A stretch of DNA of 64,000 nt from CADEFQ01 sp035433705 (GCA_035433705.1 DAORVK010000012.1:1-64000); one strand, 5' to 3'. Positions 8,516 through 17,294 are shown, numbered from the stretch's first letter. Program-made: numbers and translations. The notes: generated by a model from the sequence alone, not told the origin.

Positions 8516-9250
8516 TCATGCCGCCGCGAGCGCCGCACCGATGACGCCCGCGGCGGCCCCGAGCGCCGCGGGCCGGATGGGCGCCCGCGATGCAACGAAG
8601 GGCGCGAAGGCATCGAAATGCGTGCTGACCGCGCCACACAGGATCATGAGATCAGGCCAGATCAGGCGCTCCAGGTAGGCGAGATACTCGGACAGCCGTG
8701 CACCCCATTCCTGCCAGCCGAGCGACAATTCCGTGCGCACCCGCGCCGATGCCCAGTGCTCGGCCGAGTCCCCGCGCATCTCGAGATGGCCGAACTCGGT
8801 GTTGGGCAGCAGCTTCCCGTCGATGAACGGCGCCGACCCGATACCGGTACCCAGCGTGAGTACCAGCACGGTTCCGGGCACGCCGCGTCCGGCGCCGAAA
8901 CGCATCTCCGCGAGCCCGGCGGCATCGGCGTCGTTCAGGAATGCGGCGCGACGCCCGAGCGCCCCGGCAAGCAGCGCGCTGACATCCGTGCCGATCCATG
9001 CGTGATCGATGTTCGACGCCGTGCACGCCCTGCCCTGCTTGACGACCGACGGAAAGCCGAAGCCCACACCGGCCGCTCCCGGAAGTCTGGCGTCGATACC
9101 GCGGATGGCCTCGACGACCGCGTGCGGTGTGGAAGGCACGGGGGTCGGCACGGAAAGCATTTCGCCAACGATTGCGCCTTGCGCGAGGTCGACCAGCCCC
9201 GCCTTGATCGAGGAGCCGCCGAAGTCGATACCGAGGTTGACGCCCGCCAC
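8516..9250 (-). CDS. ppgK: ROK-family kinase, polyphosphate-glucokinase-like
   Basis: 244 residues. The ATPase phosphate-1 motif GIDFGGSSIKAGLVD is at the N-terminus, NDADAAGLAE supplies the catalytic aspartate, and LTLGTGIGSAPFIDGKLLPNTEFGH forms the second phosphate region. The pattern after it (GHLEM, AEHWASARVR, W.EW..RL..YL, WPDLMILCGAVS) is characteristic of strictly polyphosphate- or ATP/polyP-dependent glucokinases, first known from actinobacteria. The usual ROK zinc-binding cysteine cluster is absent, as in that subfamily. It would phosphorylate glucose using polyphosphate. It sits between the aminotransferase and potI with short spacing (9 bp to potI), so it is probably co-transcribed, although a functional link to polyamines is not obvious. 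Confidence 0.8.
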   Translation of the reverse strand: MAGVNLGIDFGGSSIKAGLVDLAQGAIVGEMLSVPTPVPSTPHAVVEAIRGIDARLPGAAGVGFGFPSVVKQGRACTASNIDHAWIGTDVSALLAGALGRRAAFLNDADAAGLAEMRFGAGRGVPGTVLVLTLGTGIGSAPFIDGKLLPNTEFGHLEMRGDSAEHWASARVRTELSLGWQEWGARLSEYLAYLERLIWPDLMILCGAVSTHFDAFAPFVASRAPIRPAALGAAAGVIGAALAAA

Positions 9251-9259
9251 GAGCGCAGA

Positions 9260-10111
9260 TTACTTGTTCGCCGCGGCCGCCATCTGCATTTCGCGCTCGC
9301 GGCGACGTTCCTGGCGCCGCATCCAGAACGCGGAAGCAACGACACCAGTTGCCACAATCAGCACCATGATCGTCGCGAGGGCGTTGACGTCCGGACTCAC
9401 GCCCAGGCGCACCTTCGAGAAGATCACCATCGGCAGCGTGGTCGAGCCGGGACCCGCGACGAACTGCGACACCACGACATCGTCCCACGAGAGCGTGAAC
9501 GCCAGCAGCCAACCCGACATGATCGCCGGCACAATGAGCGGCAGGGTGATCCTGAAGAAAACCTTCGCCGGCCGTGCGCCGAGGTCGAGCGCCGCCTCTT
9601 CGAGCGAATTGTCGAAGCCTGCGAGGCGCGACTGGACGACGATGGTCACATAGGCCATGGAGAACGTGATGTGCGCGATCGTGATGGTGGCCGCGTCGCG
9701 CATTGCCGGCCAGCCGATCAATTGCTCGAGCGAGACGAACAGCAACAGCAGTGACAGGCCGGTAATGACTTCGGGCATGACAAGCGGTGCAGTCGTCATG
9801 CCGGACAGCAGCGCCCTGCCGCGAAACGGCCCGAAGCGCGCAAGCACGAGCCCTGCGAGGGTTCCGAGGACCACTGCGCCCGTTGCAGACATCGCCGCGA
9901 TGCGGATCGACAGCCAGGCCGCGCCGAGAATCTGCTCGTTGCGGAAGAGCTCGCCGTACCACCTGAGCGTGGGCGAGTTCGGTGCATCCCAGACCGTGAC
10001 GAGGCGCGAATTGTTGAACGAGAACACGATCATCGAGACGATCGGCACGTACAGGAACGCGAGCCCGAACCACAGCCCTGCTTTCGAGAACCAGTGCCGA
10101 CCGTGCCTCAT
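9260..10111 (-). CDS. potI: Putrescine ABC transporter permease PotI
   Basis: 283 residues with about six membrane segments and the binding-protein-dependent permease loop EEAALDLGARPAKVFFRITLP (EAA motif), which docks the ATPase. It resembles E. coli PotI throughout. It is the second permease subunit of the PotFGHI putrescine importer and overlaps potH by 4 bp (10108-10111). The charged tail RRQERRRERE is cytoplasmic. It is the last pot gene of the minus-strand run potF-potG-potH-potI. Confidence 0.93.
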   Translation of the reverse strand: MRHGRHWFSKAGLWFGLAFLYVPIVSMIVFSFNNSRLVTVWDAPNSPTLRWYGELFRNEQILGAAWLSIRIAAMSATGAVVLGTLAGLVLARFGPFRGRALLSGMTTAPLVMPEVITGLSLLLLFVSLEQLIGWPAMRDAATITIAHITFSMAYVTIVVQSRLAGFDNSLEEAALDLGARPAKVFFRITLPLIVPAIMSGWLLAFTLSWDDVVVSQFVAGPGSTTLPMVIFSKVRLGVSPDVNALATIMVLIVATGVVASAFWMRRQERRREREMQMAAAANK

Positions 10112-11109
10112 TTCGCCCCCGCCAGTTCTCGTGCCTGAAAGTGCTGGAACAGCATGATCGGCACCATCAGCAGCAGCAGCATCGCGATCGCCACGGCGCT
10201 CGCCACCGGCCAGTCGCGGTTCGCGAAGAACTCATCGGACAGTACACGGCCGATCATCAGCTGGTCGGTGCTGCCAAGCAGCGAAGGGATCACGTACTCG
10301 CCCACCGCCGGGATGAACACCAGCAGCGAACCCGCGATGATTCCCGGGATCGACAGTGGCAGCGTCACGCGCAGAAACGAGGTGATCGGCCCTGCCCCGA
10401 GGTCGGCGGCCGCCTCGAGCAGCGTGAAATCATGCTTCTCGAGGTTCGAGTAGAGCGGCAGGATCATGAAAGGCAGGTACGAATAGACGATCCCGATGAA
10501 CACCGCAAAATCGGTCTGCATCATGGTGATCGGCTCGTCGATCACGCCAAGCGCCATCAGCACGTTGTTGATCACGCCGTTGTTCTTCAGGAGCCCGATC
10601 CACGCGTACACACGCAACAGGAACGAAGTCCAGAACGGCAGGATGATCAGCATCAGGTAGAGATTGCGCGTCGCCGGGCTCGAGCGCGCCATTGCATACG
10701 CCATGGGATAGGCGATCAGCAGACAGAACACCGTCGAAATCGCCGCCACCTTGAGCGAATAGAGGTATGAGCTCAGGTACAGGCCGTCGGTGAGCAGGAA
10801 GAGATAGTTGCCGAAGTTCAGGTGCACGTCGATCGCCTTCTCCGTCACCCACTGCCAAAGCGGCGCGTAGGGCGGCATCGCAAGCCGCACTTCGGAGAAC
10901 GACATCTTGAAGACGATAATGAACGGGGCGAGGAAGAAGAGCAGCAGCCAGAGGTAAGGGAGCGAGATCACGAGACGCTTGCCCGCCCAGTTGTGGCGCA
11001 TGTAGATGGTCCAGCGCGGGGGGCCGAAGCGGTAGAACAGCTCCCACCACGGACCGAGACGTCCCGACAAGAGGCGGGCGGAAGGTCTCGGCAGCATGTG
11101 GCGGGACAT
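10108..11109 (-). CDS. potH: Putrescine ABC transporter permease PotH
   Basis: 333 residues, close to E. coli PotH (317). After a cytoplasmic lead, the first membrane helix is LVISLPYLWLLLFFLAPFII. LRVYAWIGLLKNNGVINN and the EAA loop LLEAAADLGAGPITSFLRVTLP are near-diagnostic for PotH. The open frame reaches 11379 inside potG. The ATG at 11109, 8 bp after the potG stop, is chosen; an in-frame ATG at 11097 is an alternative. It pairs with PotI to form the membrane channel for putrescine. Confidence 0.93.
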   Translation of the reverse strand: MSRHMLPRPSARLLSGRLGPWWELFYRFGPPRWTIYMRHNWAGKRLVISLPYLWLLLFFLAPFIIVFKMSFSEVRLAMPPYAPLWQWVTEKAIDVHLNFGNYLFLLTDGLYLSSYLYSLKVAAISTVFCLLIAYPMAYAMARSSPATRNLYLMLIILPFWTSFLLRVYAWIGLLKNNGVINNVLMALGVIDEPITMMQTDFAVFIGIVYSYLPFMILPLYSNLEKHDFTLLEAAADLGAGPITSFLRVTLPLSIPGIIAGSLLVFIPAVGEYVIPSLLGSTDQLMIGRVLSDEFFANRDWPVASAVAIAMLLLLMVPIMLFQHFQARELAGAK

Positions 11110-11117
11110 GCAGAGGC

Positions 11118-12263
11118 CTACTGTGAGAGCACCACGGGGCTCGAGCTGTGCCAGGACAGGAACACGTTCTCGTCCCAGAGGATGCGCTCGTCGTCCGACA
11201 GTCGCTCGACGTTGGGCAGGGTCACGCGCACCATCTTGCCCGACCCGATCCTCACGAGGTAGATCGACAGGTCGCCCATGTAGGCGATCTCCTTGACGAC
11301 GCCGGATACGCAGTTCTCCGCCACATCGGCCGGCGCGGTACGCGAAATGTTGATCTTCTCCGGCCGGATTGCGGCCCACACATTGGAGCCGGGAGCGGCG
11401 CTGATGCCGTGATCGACATAGACGACACCGCCCAGCTCGGCAGAGCGGATCCGCACGCGATCGGGCAGATCCTCGATCAGCTGCCCCTCGAACATGTTCA
11501 CCGAGCCGATGAAGTCGGCGACGAAACGGGTGCCGGGAAACTCGTAAATCTCGCTCGGCGTGCCGACTTGCACGATCTCGCCGCGATTCATCACGCCGAT
11601 CCGCGAAGCAAGAGTCATGGCCTCTTCCTGGTCGTGGGTCACGACCACGAAGGTGACGCCGAGGCGCTCCTGGATGTTGATCAGCTCGAACTGGGTCTGC
11701 TCGCGCAGCTTCTTGTCGAGCGCACCGAGCGGCTCGTCGAGCAGCAGCAGCTTCGGGCGCCTGGCGAGCGCGCGCGCGAGCGCCACACGCTGACGCTGGC
11801 CGCCGGAGAGCTGGTGCGGCTTGCGCCCTGCGAACTCGCGCATCTTGACGATATCGAGGATTTCCCCGACACGCGCGGCGATCTCGGCTTTCGGCAGCTT
11901 CTCCTGCTCGAGGCCGAACGACACGTTCTTCGCGACGGTCATGTGCGGGAACAGCGCATACGACTGGAACATCATGTTCGTCGGCCGCTCATACGGCGGC
12001 GTATCGGCCATGTCCTTGCCGTCGATGAGGATGCGCCCGGACGTCGGCGGCTCGAAGCCGGCGAGCATGCGCAGCAGTGTGGTCTTGCCGCAGCCCGAGC
12101 CACCGAGCAGGCAGAAAATCTCGTGCTGGTAGATCCTCAGCGAGACGTTGTTGACGGCGACGAAGTCGCCGAAGCGCTTCGTGACGTTCTCGATCTGGAT
12201 ATAGGCCTGTGCGGCAGGGTCTCGCCAGGGCTCTCTCTTGTTGTCGTTGCGTCGCTCGGCCAC
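11118..12263 (-). CDS. potG: Putrescine ABC transporter ATPase PotG
   Basis: 381 residues. Walker A is GGSGCGKT (about 54-61), the signature is LSGGQRQR (152-159), Walker B is KLLLLDEP (171-178) and the switch histidine is in VVVTHDQEEAMT. A C-terminal TOBE-type regulatory domain follows (AAIRPEKINIS, IAYMGDLSIY). MMFQSYALFPHMTV and the Lys-Arg-rich N-terminus match PotG of E. coli. The ATG at 12320 is in frame, but the GTG at 12263 has a GGAAGG ribosome-binding site 6 bp upstream and gives the family's usual length, so it is preferred. A strong GC hairpin (12306-12335) separates it from potF. Confidence 0.93.
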   Translation of the reverse strand: MAERRNDNKREPWRDPAAQAYIQIENVTKRFGDFVAVNNVSLRIYQHEIFCLLGGSGCGKTTLLRMLAGFEPPTSGRILIDGKDMADTPPYERPTNMMFQSYALFPHMTVAKNVSFGLEQEKLPKAEIAARVGEILDIVKMREFAGRKPHQLSGGQRQRVALARALARRPKLLLLDEPLGALDKKLREQTQFELINIQERLGVTFVVVTHDQEEAMTLASRIGVMNRGEIVQVGTPSEIYEFPGTRFVADFIGSVNMFEGQLIEDLPDRVRIRSAELGGVVYVDHGISAAPGSNVWAAIRPEKINISRTAPADVAENCVSGVVKEIAYMGDLSIYLVRIGSGKMVRVTLPNVERLSDDERILWDENVFLSWHSSSPVVLSQ

Positions 12264-12305
12264 AGGCAACCTTCCAGTGGTGGGAAGAGGACGGGGCGAG
12301 GGGAC

Positions 12306-12335
12306 GGGCGGGCGCCGCAAGCCGGGCGCCCGCCC
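12306..12335. promoter_or_regulatory. Perfect 11-bp GC hairpin between potF and potG
   Basis: Arms GGGCGGGCGCC (12306-12316) and GGCGCCCGCCC (12325-12335) with an 8-nt loop lie 9 bp downstream of the potF stop and 42 bp before the potG start. There is no U-tract on the minus strand, so it is unlikely to be an intrinsic terminator. Such hairpins after binding-protein genes often protect the upstream transcript or attenuate read-through, giving excess binding protein. Confidence 0.7.
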
Positions 12336-12344
12336 TGCCGTTTG

Positions 12345-13499
12345 CTACTTGCCGGTCTTGAAGCGGGTCCAGGAGCGCGTCAGCAGGCGCGTGAACTCGG
12401 GACTCTCGGCGAGGTCGGGCACGATCTTTGCCTTCACTTCGGCCGTCGGGTAGATCGAGACGTCATTCTTCACCGAATCGTCGATCATCGGCAGCGCCGC
12501 GGAGTTGTTGCTTGCGTAGTTGACGTAGTTCGAGTTCTTCGCCGCGACGTCGGGCCGCATCATGTAGTCGATGAACAGGTACGCGTTCTTCACATGCTTC
12601 GCATCCTTCGGGATCGCGAAGTTGTCGAAGAAGGCGATCGCGCCCTCCTTCGGGATGTTGTACCTGATCTCGATACCCTTCGCCGCCTCGTTCGCGCGGT
12701 CGCGCGCCTGCAGCACATCGCCGCTCCAGCCGAGCGCGAGACAGATCTCGCCGTTCGCGAGGTCGTCGATGTATTTCGAGGAGTTCACGTAGCGGATGTA
12801 GGGACGGATCTTCATCAGCACGTCTTCGGCGGCCTTGAGGTCCTCGGGTTTCTCGCTGTTGGCGTCGCGGCCGAGCCAGATCAGGACCGTGCCGACCACT
12901 TCGGACGGTGCGTCAAGCAGCGTGACGCCGCAGTCCTTGAACTTCGAGACGACCGCCGGATCGTAGAACATGCGCCAGCTGTCGACCGGCGCATCGGGCA
13001 TGGCTTCCTTGATCTTCGCGACGTTGTAGCCGACGCCCGAAGTGCCCCACATGTAGTTGACTGAATGCTCATTGCCCGGGTCGTGCATGGCGACGCTGCG
13101 GGTGACGTCCGGGTCGGCGTCCTTCAGGTTCGGGATCTTCGACTTGTCGAGGACCATGAACACGCCGGCCTTGATCTGGCGCGCCATGAACGACGCCGAA
13201 GGCAGGACCACGTCGTAGCCGGTATTGCCCGACAGCAACTTCGTCTCGAGGACCTCGTTCGAGTCGAACACGTCGTAGTTGACCTTGATGCCGGTTTCCT
13301 TCTCGAAATCCGGGATCACGGTCGGGTCAATGTAGTCCGACCAGTTATAGACGTTGAGAACCTTCTCCTCGTCGGTGTCGAGTGCGGGCTTGGCGGCTTC
13401 CGTGGCCGCGGGAGCCGCAGGCTCGGCCGGCTTCTTGCCGCAGGATGCGACCAGCGCGGCGACCGTGGAGAGGAGCAGGATGCGAAGTGTAAGCGACAT
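12345..13499 (-). CDS. potF: Polyamine (putrescine) ABC substrate-binding lipoprotein, PotF type
   Basis: 384 residues. The N-terminus is a lipoprotein signal peptide ending LVASC, so the protein is probably anchored to the membrane rather than freely periplasmic like E. coli PotF. An Ala/Pro linker is followed by LNVYNWSDYIDP and FEKETGIKVNYDVFDSNE, diagnostic of PotD/PotF spermidine/putrescine-binding proteins. FMARQIKAGVF, YMWGTSGVGYN and ALGWSGD continue the match. The ATG at 13499 is used rather than 13529 because it directly follows a GGGGG-containing ribosome-binding site and starts the signal peptide. It delivers putrescine to PotHI/G. Confidence 0.92.
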   Translation of the reverse strand: MSLTLRILLLSTVAALVASCGKKPAEPAAPAATEAAKPALDTDEEKVLNVYNWSDYIDPTVIPDFEKETGIKVNYDVFDSNEVLETKLLSGNTGYDVVLPSASFMARQIKAGVFMVLDKSKIPNLKDADPDVTRSVAMHDPGNEHSVNYMWGTSGVGYNVAKIKEAMPDAPVDSWRMFYDPAVVSKFKDCGVTLLDAPSEVVGTVLIWLGRDANSEKPEDLKAAEDVLMKIRPYIRYVNSSKYIDDLANGEICLALGWSGDVLQARDRANEAAKGIEIRYNIPKEGAIAFFDNFAIPKDAKHVKNAYLFIDYMMRPDVAAKNSNYVNYASNNSAALPMIDDSVKNDVSIYPTAEVKAKIVPDLAESPEFTRLLTRSWTRFKTGK

Positions 13500-13521
13500 G
13501 TGAGTATCCCCCTGTACCGAC

Positions 13522-13557
13522 AGCGGCATTTATATAACAGCTGCTGCGCCGTGAACA
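13522..13557 (-). promoter_or_regulatory. Candidate promoter for potFGHI
   Basis: On the minus strand a TATAAA -10-like hexamer (13534-13529) stands in an AT-rich island unusual for this genome. A weak -35 (TGTTCA, 17-bp spacing) precedes it. A start about 22 nt upstream of the potF ATG would allow potFGHI transcription independent of spuC. The prediction is by eye only. Confidence 0.35.
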
Positions 13558-13567
13558 GACGCAGCGT

Positions 13568-14944
13568 TCAGACCCACCGCTCCCGTGCGACGAGCGAGGC
13601 CGTCTGATCGAGTGCGAGCCCGATCCGCCTCACCAGTTCGTCAATCTCGGCGGGAGTGATTACGAGCGGCGGGGCGACGATCATGGTGTCCCGGACCGCC
13701 CGCGAGATCACGCCATTGGCGACGCACAGATCGCGGCACGCCGTGCCCACCTCACCCCGATTCGCAAAGAAGCGCCGCGACGGCCTGGCCGGGACGAGTT
13801 CGAGCGCTCCGAGCAGCCCGAGCGAGCGCGTCTCGCCAACCAGTGGATGCTCCGCGAGGCTGCGCCATTTCGCGGCGAAGTAGCCGGCCAGCTCATCCCG
13901 AACCCGTTCCACGACCTTCTCCCGTCGCATGATGTCGAGGCAGGCCACCGACACCGCGCAGGCCGCCGGGTGGCCCGACCAGGTGAAGCCGTGGGCGAAC
14001 TCGCCGCCCTTGTCGATCAGGACCTCGGCGACCCGGTCAGCCACCATCAGGCCACCGATCGGCAGGTAGCCCGACGACATGGCTTTCGCGATCGGCATGA
14101 GGTCGGGCCGGGTACCGAAGTGCTCGCAGCCGAACCAGCGGCCGGTGCGTCCGAAACCGCAGATCACCTCGTCGGAGACGAGGAGAATCCCGTAGTGATC
14201 GCAGATACGCTGGATTTCCGGCCAGTAGGTTTCAGGAGGAATGATCACGCCACCGGCCCCCTGCACCGGCTCGCCGATGAACGCCGCGACACGCCGCGGC
14301 CCGATCTCCTCGATCCTGTCGGCGAGCTCGCGTGCAGCGCGCAGGCCGAACTCCGCTGGCGTGAGGTCTCCGCCAGACTCGAACCAGTAAGGCTGGTTCA
14401 CGTGCACGATGCCGGGGATGGGCAGCCCGCCCTGCTCGTGCATCGCCTTCATGCCGCCGAGGGAGGCGCCCGCGACCGTACTGCCGTGATAGCCGTTCCA
14501 GCGGCCCACGATCACGTTGCGCGCGGGCTCGCCGCGCAGCTGCCAGTAGCGGCGCACGAGACGCACCATCGTGTCGTTCGCTTCGCTGCCGGAGCCCGTG
14601 AAGAACACATGGTTGAACTGCGGCGGCGTGACCTCGGTCAGACGCTGCGCAAGTTCGATCGCGGGCGGGTGGGCGCACTGGAAGAAACTGTTGTAGTACG
14701 GCAGCTCGAGCATCTGCCGGTACGCCGCGTCGGCCAGCTCCTTGCGCCCGTAGCCGAGCGCCACGCACCAGAGCCCCGCCATGCCGTCGAGGATCCGGTT
14801 GCCGTTGGAATCTGTGAGCCACACCCCCTCGGCACCCGTGACGACGCGTGCGCCCTTCGCCGCGAGTTGCTTGTAGTCGGTGAACGGGTGGAGGTAGTGC
14901 GCGGAATCGAGGCGTTGCAGTTCGGCGGTGGAGCGTGACGGCAT
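13568..14944 (-). CDS. spuC: Putrescine:pyruvate aminotransferase (class III), SpuC-like
   Basis: 458 residues, full-length class III PLP aminotransferase. The PLP lysine is K287 (PIAKAMSSGYLPIGG). FTGSGSEANDTMVR, WNGYHGST and VSDEVICGFGRTG are the cofactor and dimer motifs. The N-terminus HYLHPFTDYKQLAAKG is typical of the SpuC/putrescine-pyruvate transaminase group of Pseudomonas. It would convert putrescine to 4-aminobutanal (cyclising to pyrroline). It lies between potF and puuA on the same strand (27 bp from puuA), so the locus encodes both the direct transamination route and the gamma-glutamyl route of putrescine breakdown. Confidence 0.88.
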   Translation of the reverse strand: MPSRSTAELQRLDSAHYLHPFTDYKQLAAKGARVVTGAEGVWLTDSNGNRILDGMAGLWCVALGYGRKELADAAYRQMLELPYYNSFFQCAHPPAIELAQRLTEVTPPQFNHVFFTGSGSEANDTMVRLVRRYWQLRGEPARNVIVGRWNGYHGSTVAGASLGGMKAMHEQGGLPIPGIVHVNQPYWFESGGDLTPAEFGLRAARELADRIEEIGPRRVAAFIGEPVQGAGGVIIPPETYWPEIQRICDHYGILLVSDEVICGFGRTGRWFGCEHFGTRPDLMPIAKAMSSGYLPIGGLMVADRVAEVLIDKGGEFAHGFTWSGHPAACAVSVACLDIMRREKVVERVRDELAGYFAAKWRSLAEHPLVGETRSLGLLGALELVPARPSRRFFANRGEVGTACRDLCVANGVISRAVRDTMIVAPPLVITPAEIDELVRRIGLALDQTASLVARERWV

Positions 14945-14971
14945 TGCGAACTCCAGGGGCTCAGAGCGCCT

Positions 14972-16312
14972 TCAAACGTTCAGGAGAAGGTGTTCCCGCT
15001 CCCACGAGCTGATGACCTGCAGAAAAACCTCATACTCCGCCTGCTTCACGATCGTGAAGGCGGTCGTGAAGGGCTCGCCGAGCACGCGGATCAGCGGCTC
15101 ACACTCGCGCAGCTTGCGGATGCCTTCGTCGAGGGAGCGCGGCAGCGCGAACGGCAGGTCATGGGCGCTGCCGGCGATCGGCTCGGAGGGTTGCAGGCCC
15201 TCGATCATGCCGAGGTAGCCGCAGGCGAGCGACGTCGCAATCGCGATGTAGGGATTCGCGTCGGCGCCGGACAGGCGGTTCTCGACCCGGCGAGCCTCGA
15301 CATCCGACATCGGCACACGCAGGCCTGCGGTGCGATTGTCATAGCCCCACTGCACGTTGATCGGTGCGGTCTGGAAGCGCGTGATGCGCCGGTAGGAATT
15401 GACGTTCGGCGCCAGCAGCGCCATCGCGAACGGCAGGTATTTCTGCAAGCCCGCGATGTGTGAGAAGAAGAGCGCGCTCGGCGTGTCGTCCGCGTTCGAG
15501 AAAATGTTCCGGCGCGTTTTCAGGTCGACCACGCTCTGGTGGATGTGCATGGCGCTGCCCGGCTCCTTGGCATGGGGCTTCGCCATGAACGTTGCATACA
15601 TCTTGTGGCGCAGCGCTGCTTCGCGCGCCGTGCGCTTGAAGAGGAAGGCCTGGTCCGCGAGATCGAGCGCATTGCCGTGCAGCAGGTTGATCTCCATCTG
15701 CGCCGGGCCGTCCTCGTGGATCAGCGTGTCGATTTCGATGTCCTGGTCTTCACAGAACTGATACATGTCGTCGAACATCGGGTCGAACTCGTTGACGGCC
15801 GCGATGCTGTAGGACTGCCGCCCCGGCTCCGAGCGCCCCGAGCGCCCGATCGGCGGCTTCAACTGGTAGTCGGCATCGGCGTTCGGCTCGACGAGGTAGA
15901 ACTCGAGTTCGGGCGCAACCACGGGGTCCCAGCCGCGCTGCGCGTAGAGCTCGAGCACCTGCCGCAGCACGTGCCGCGGAGCCATCGTCACGCGACGTCC
16001 GTCGGCGTAGAAGCAATCGTGGATCACCTGCGCAGTCGGCTCGGCTGCCCACGGCACGCGGCGCACGGTCTTCGGGTCCGCGCGCAGCACGATGTCGATT
16101 TCAGCAGGGTTCATCGCCCCTTCCGGATCTTCCGGGTAATCGCCCGTCACGGTCTGCAGGAAGATGCTTTCCGGCAGGCGCATGCCCTCGTCTTCGGCGA
16201 ACTTCGCCGCCGGCATCACCTTGCCGCGCGCAATGCCCGCCATGTCCGGAATGATCGCCTCGACCTCGGAGATGCCGTGATCGCGAAAGAACTGCTGGAT
16301 GTCACTCGCCAT
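14972..16312 (-). CDS. puuA: Gamma-glutamylputrescine synthetase (glutamine-synthetase fold), copy 1
   Basis: 446 residues of the GS-like ligase family. ATP/glutamate-site motifs are visible: APELEFYLVEP, EDGPAQMEINLLH, KPHAKEPGSAMHIHQS, APNVNSYRRI, and NRTAGLRVP with the GADANPY block. PuuA joins glutamate to putrescine with ATP, the first step of the Puu pathway. It starts 3 bp after puuD and ends 27 bp before spuC, consistent with one operon puuD-puuA-spuC-potFGHI. A more distant paralogue is encoded divergently at 17295-18665. Other amine substrates are possible for either copy. Confidence 0.88.
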   Translation of the reverse strand: MASDIQQFFRDHGISEVEAIIPDMAGIARGKVMPAAKFAEDEGMRLPESIFLQTVTGDYPEDPEGAMNPAEIDIVLRADPKTVRRVPWAAEPTAQVIHDCFYADGRRVTMAPRHVLRQVLELYAQRGWDPVVAPELEFYLVEPNADADYQLKPPIGRSGRSEPGRQSYSIAAVNEFDPMFDDMYQFCEDQDIEIDTLIHEDGPAQMEINLLHGNALDLADQAFLFKRTAREAALRHKMYATFMAKPHAKEPGSAMHIHQSVVDLKTRRNIFSNADDTPSALFFSHIAGLQKYLPFAMALLAPNVNSYRRITRFQTAPINVQWGYDNRTAGLRVPMSDVEARRVENRLSGADANPYIAIATSLACGYLGMIEGLQPSEPIAGSAHDLPFALPRSLDEGIRKLRECEPLIRVLGEPFTTAFTIVKQAEYEVFLQVISSWEREHLLLNV

Positions 16313-16315
16313 AAA

Positions 16316-17071
16316 TCACCTGACCTGGGCACGCTCGGCGCTCGCGGCGCCGAAGGCCGCAAACAGAGCACGCGAAAAGGAATTGCTCATCACCTGCCAC
16401 TCGGGGTGCCACTGCACTGCCAGCGCGAAATGCGCTGCCTTGGCCACCCGGAACGCCTCGATCAGCCCGTCGGGGGCGCGCGCCTCGACCGCGAGTCCCG
16501 GCGCAAGCTCGCGCACGCCCTGGGCATGCAGCGAATTGACCTTGACGCGCCCTGCACCCGCGATCGCGCGCAACACACCCCCCTCGAGAAGCTCGACTTC
16601 GTGCGCGGGCGCGTACTGCACATCGAGCGGCTGCGCCTTGTCTTCGCGATGGTCGAGCTTGCCGGGTTGTTCCTGCACCTTTTGCCAGAGCGTGCCGCCG
16701 AATGCGACGTTCATTTCCTGGAATCCCCGGCAGATGCCGAACACCGGCACGCCCGCTGCGACCGCGCGCGGAATCAGCGGCAGCGTGGTCGCGTCGCGCC
16801 CGGGATCATGGTCCGTACCCGGCGCACTCGCATCGCCCGCGTAGTGACGCGGCTCGACGTTCGAAGGTGATCCCGTGAAGAGGATCCCGTCGACCTCTGC
16901 GAGCAGCTGCTCGAGATCGAGTTGCCCGCCGAGCGCGGGGATCAGCACCGGCAGCCCGCCCGCCGCCTCGATGACCGCGAGGATGTACTTCTCGCCCACC
17001 GCATGGAACGGATGCGCGCCGAGCATGCGGCGATCCGCCGGAATGCCGATCACTGGACGCCTCATGGCCAT
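16316..17071 (-). CDS. puuD: Gamma-glutamyl-GABA hydrolase (class I glutamine-amidotransferase fold)
   Basis: 251 residues, the usual PuuD length (254). The catalytic nucleophile is C114 (VFGICRGFQEMN), with His222 and Glu224 in AVQWHPEWQ. It cleaves gamma-glutamyl-GABA to glutamate and GABA, the last step of the gamma-glutamyl route. The open frame reaches 17422 within the divergent gene; the ATG at 17071 (or 17065) fits the family N-terminus RRPVIGIPADRR. It is the first gene of the minus-strand polyamine run, so its promoter lies in 17072-17294, which also holds a perfect 18-bp palindrome. Confidence 0.9.
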   Translation of the reverse strand: MAMRRPVIGIPADRRMLGAHPFHAVGEKYILAVIEAAGGLPVLIPALGGQLDLEQLLAEVDGILFTGSPSNVEPRHYAGDASAPGTDHDPGRDATTLPLIPRAVAAGVPVFGICRGFQEMNVAFGGTLWQKVQEQPGKLDHREDKAQPLDVQYAPAHEVELLEGGVLRAIAGAGRVKVNSLHAQGVRELAPGLAVEARAPDGLIEAFRVAKAAHFALAVQWHPEWQVMSNSFSRALFAAFGAASAERAQVR

Positions 17072-17294
17072 CGGGGTACCCGGTCGCGTGTTTAGGATAT
17101 TTATCACCCGGCCCGTACGGGCCGGCTGCGTGCCCATTAGAACACAGCTCGTGATGGCGCGGATGGTGCATCGCACCAATGACGTCAACGGCCTCGCTGA
17201 AGCAGCAAGACGTGATTTGCCGCAGGCCACTCGGCCGCATAAGCTTGAGCGGCGGATGCTCCCACGGGTGTCCGAAATCCTAAACGAGGCCTTC
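17072..17294. promoter_or_regulatory. Divergent regulatory region of the polyamine locus
   Basis: 223 bp between puuD (minus) and the second puuA-like gene (plus). It contains CCGGCCCGTACGGGCCGG, a perfect 18-bp palindrome at 17108-17125. A smaller inverted repeat, GGTGC-ATC-GCACC, is at 17165-17177. The AT-rich stretch TTTAGGATATTTATC beside the large palindrome (17091-17105) could be a promoter core. Operator function is inferred from position. Confidence 0.5.

Noticed and set aside
12306..12335. Intrinsic terminator after potF
   Set aside because: No U-tract follows the stem on the minus strand, so a stabilising or attenuating hairpin is the safer reading.
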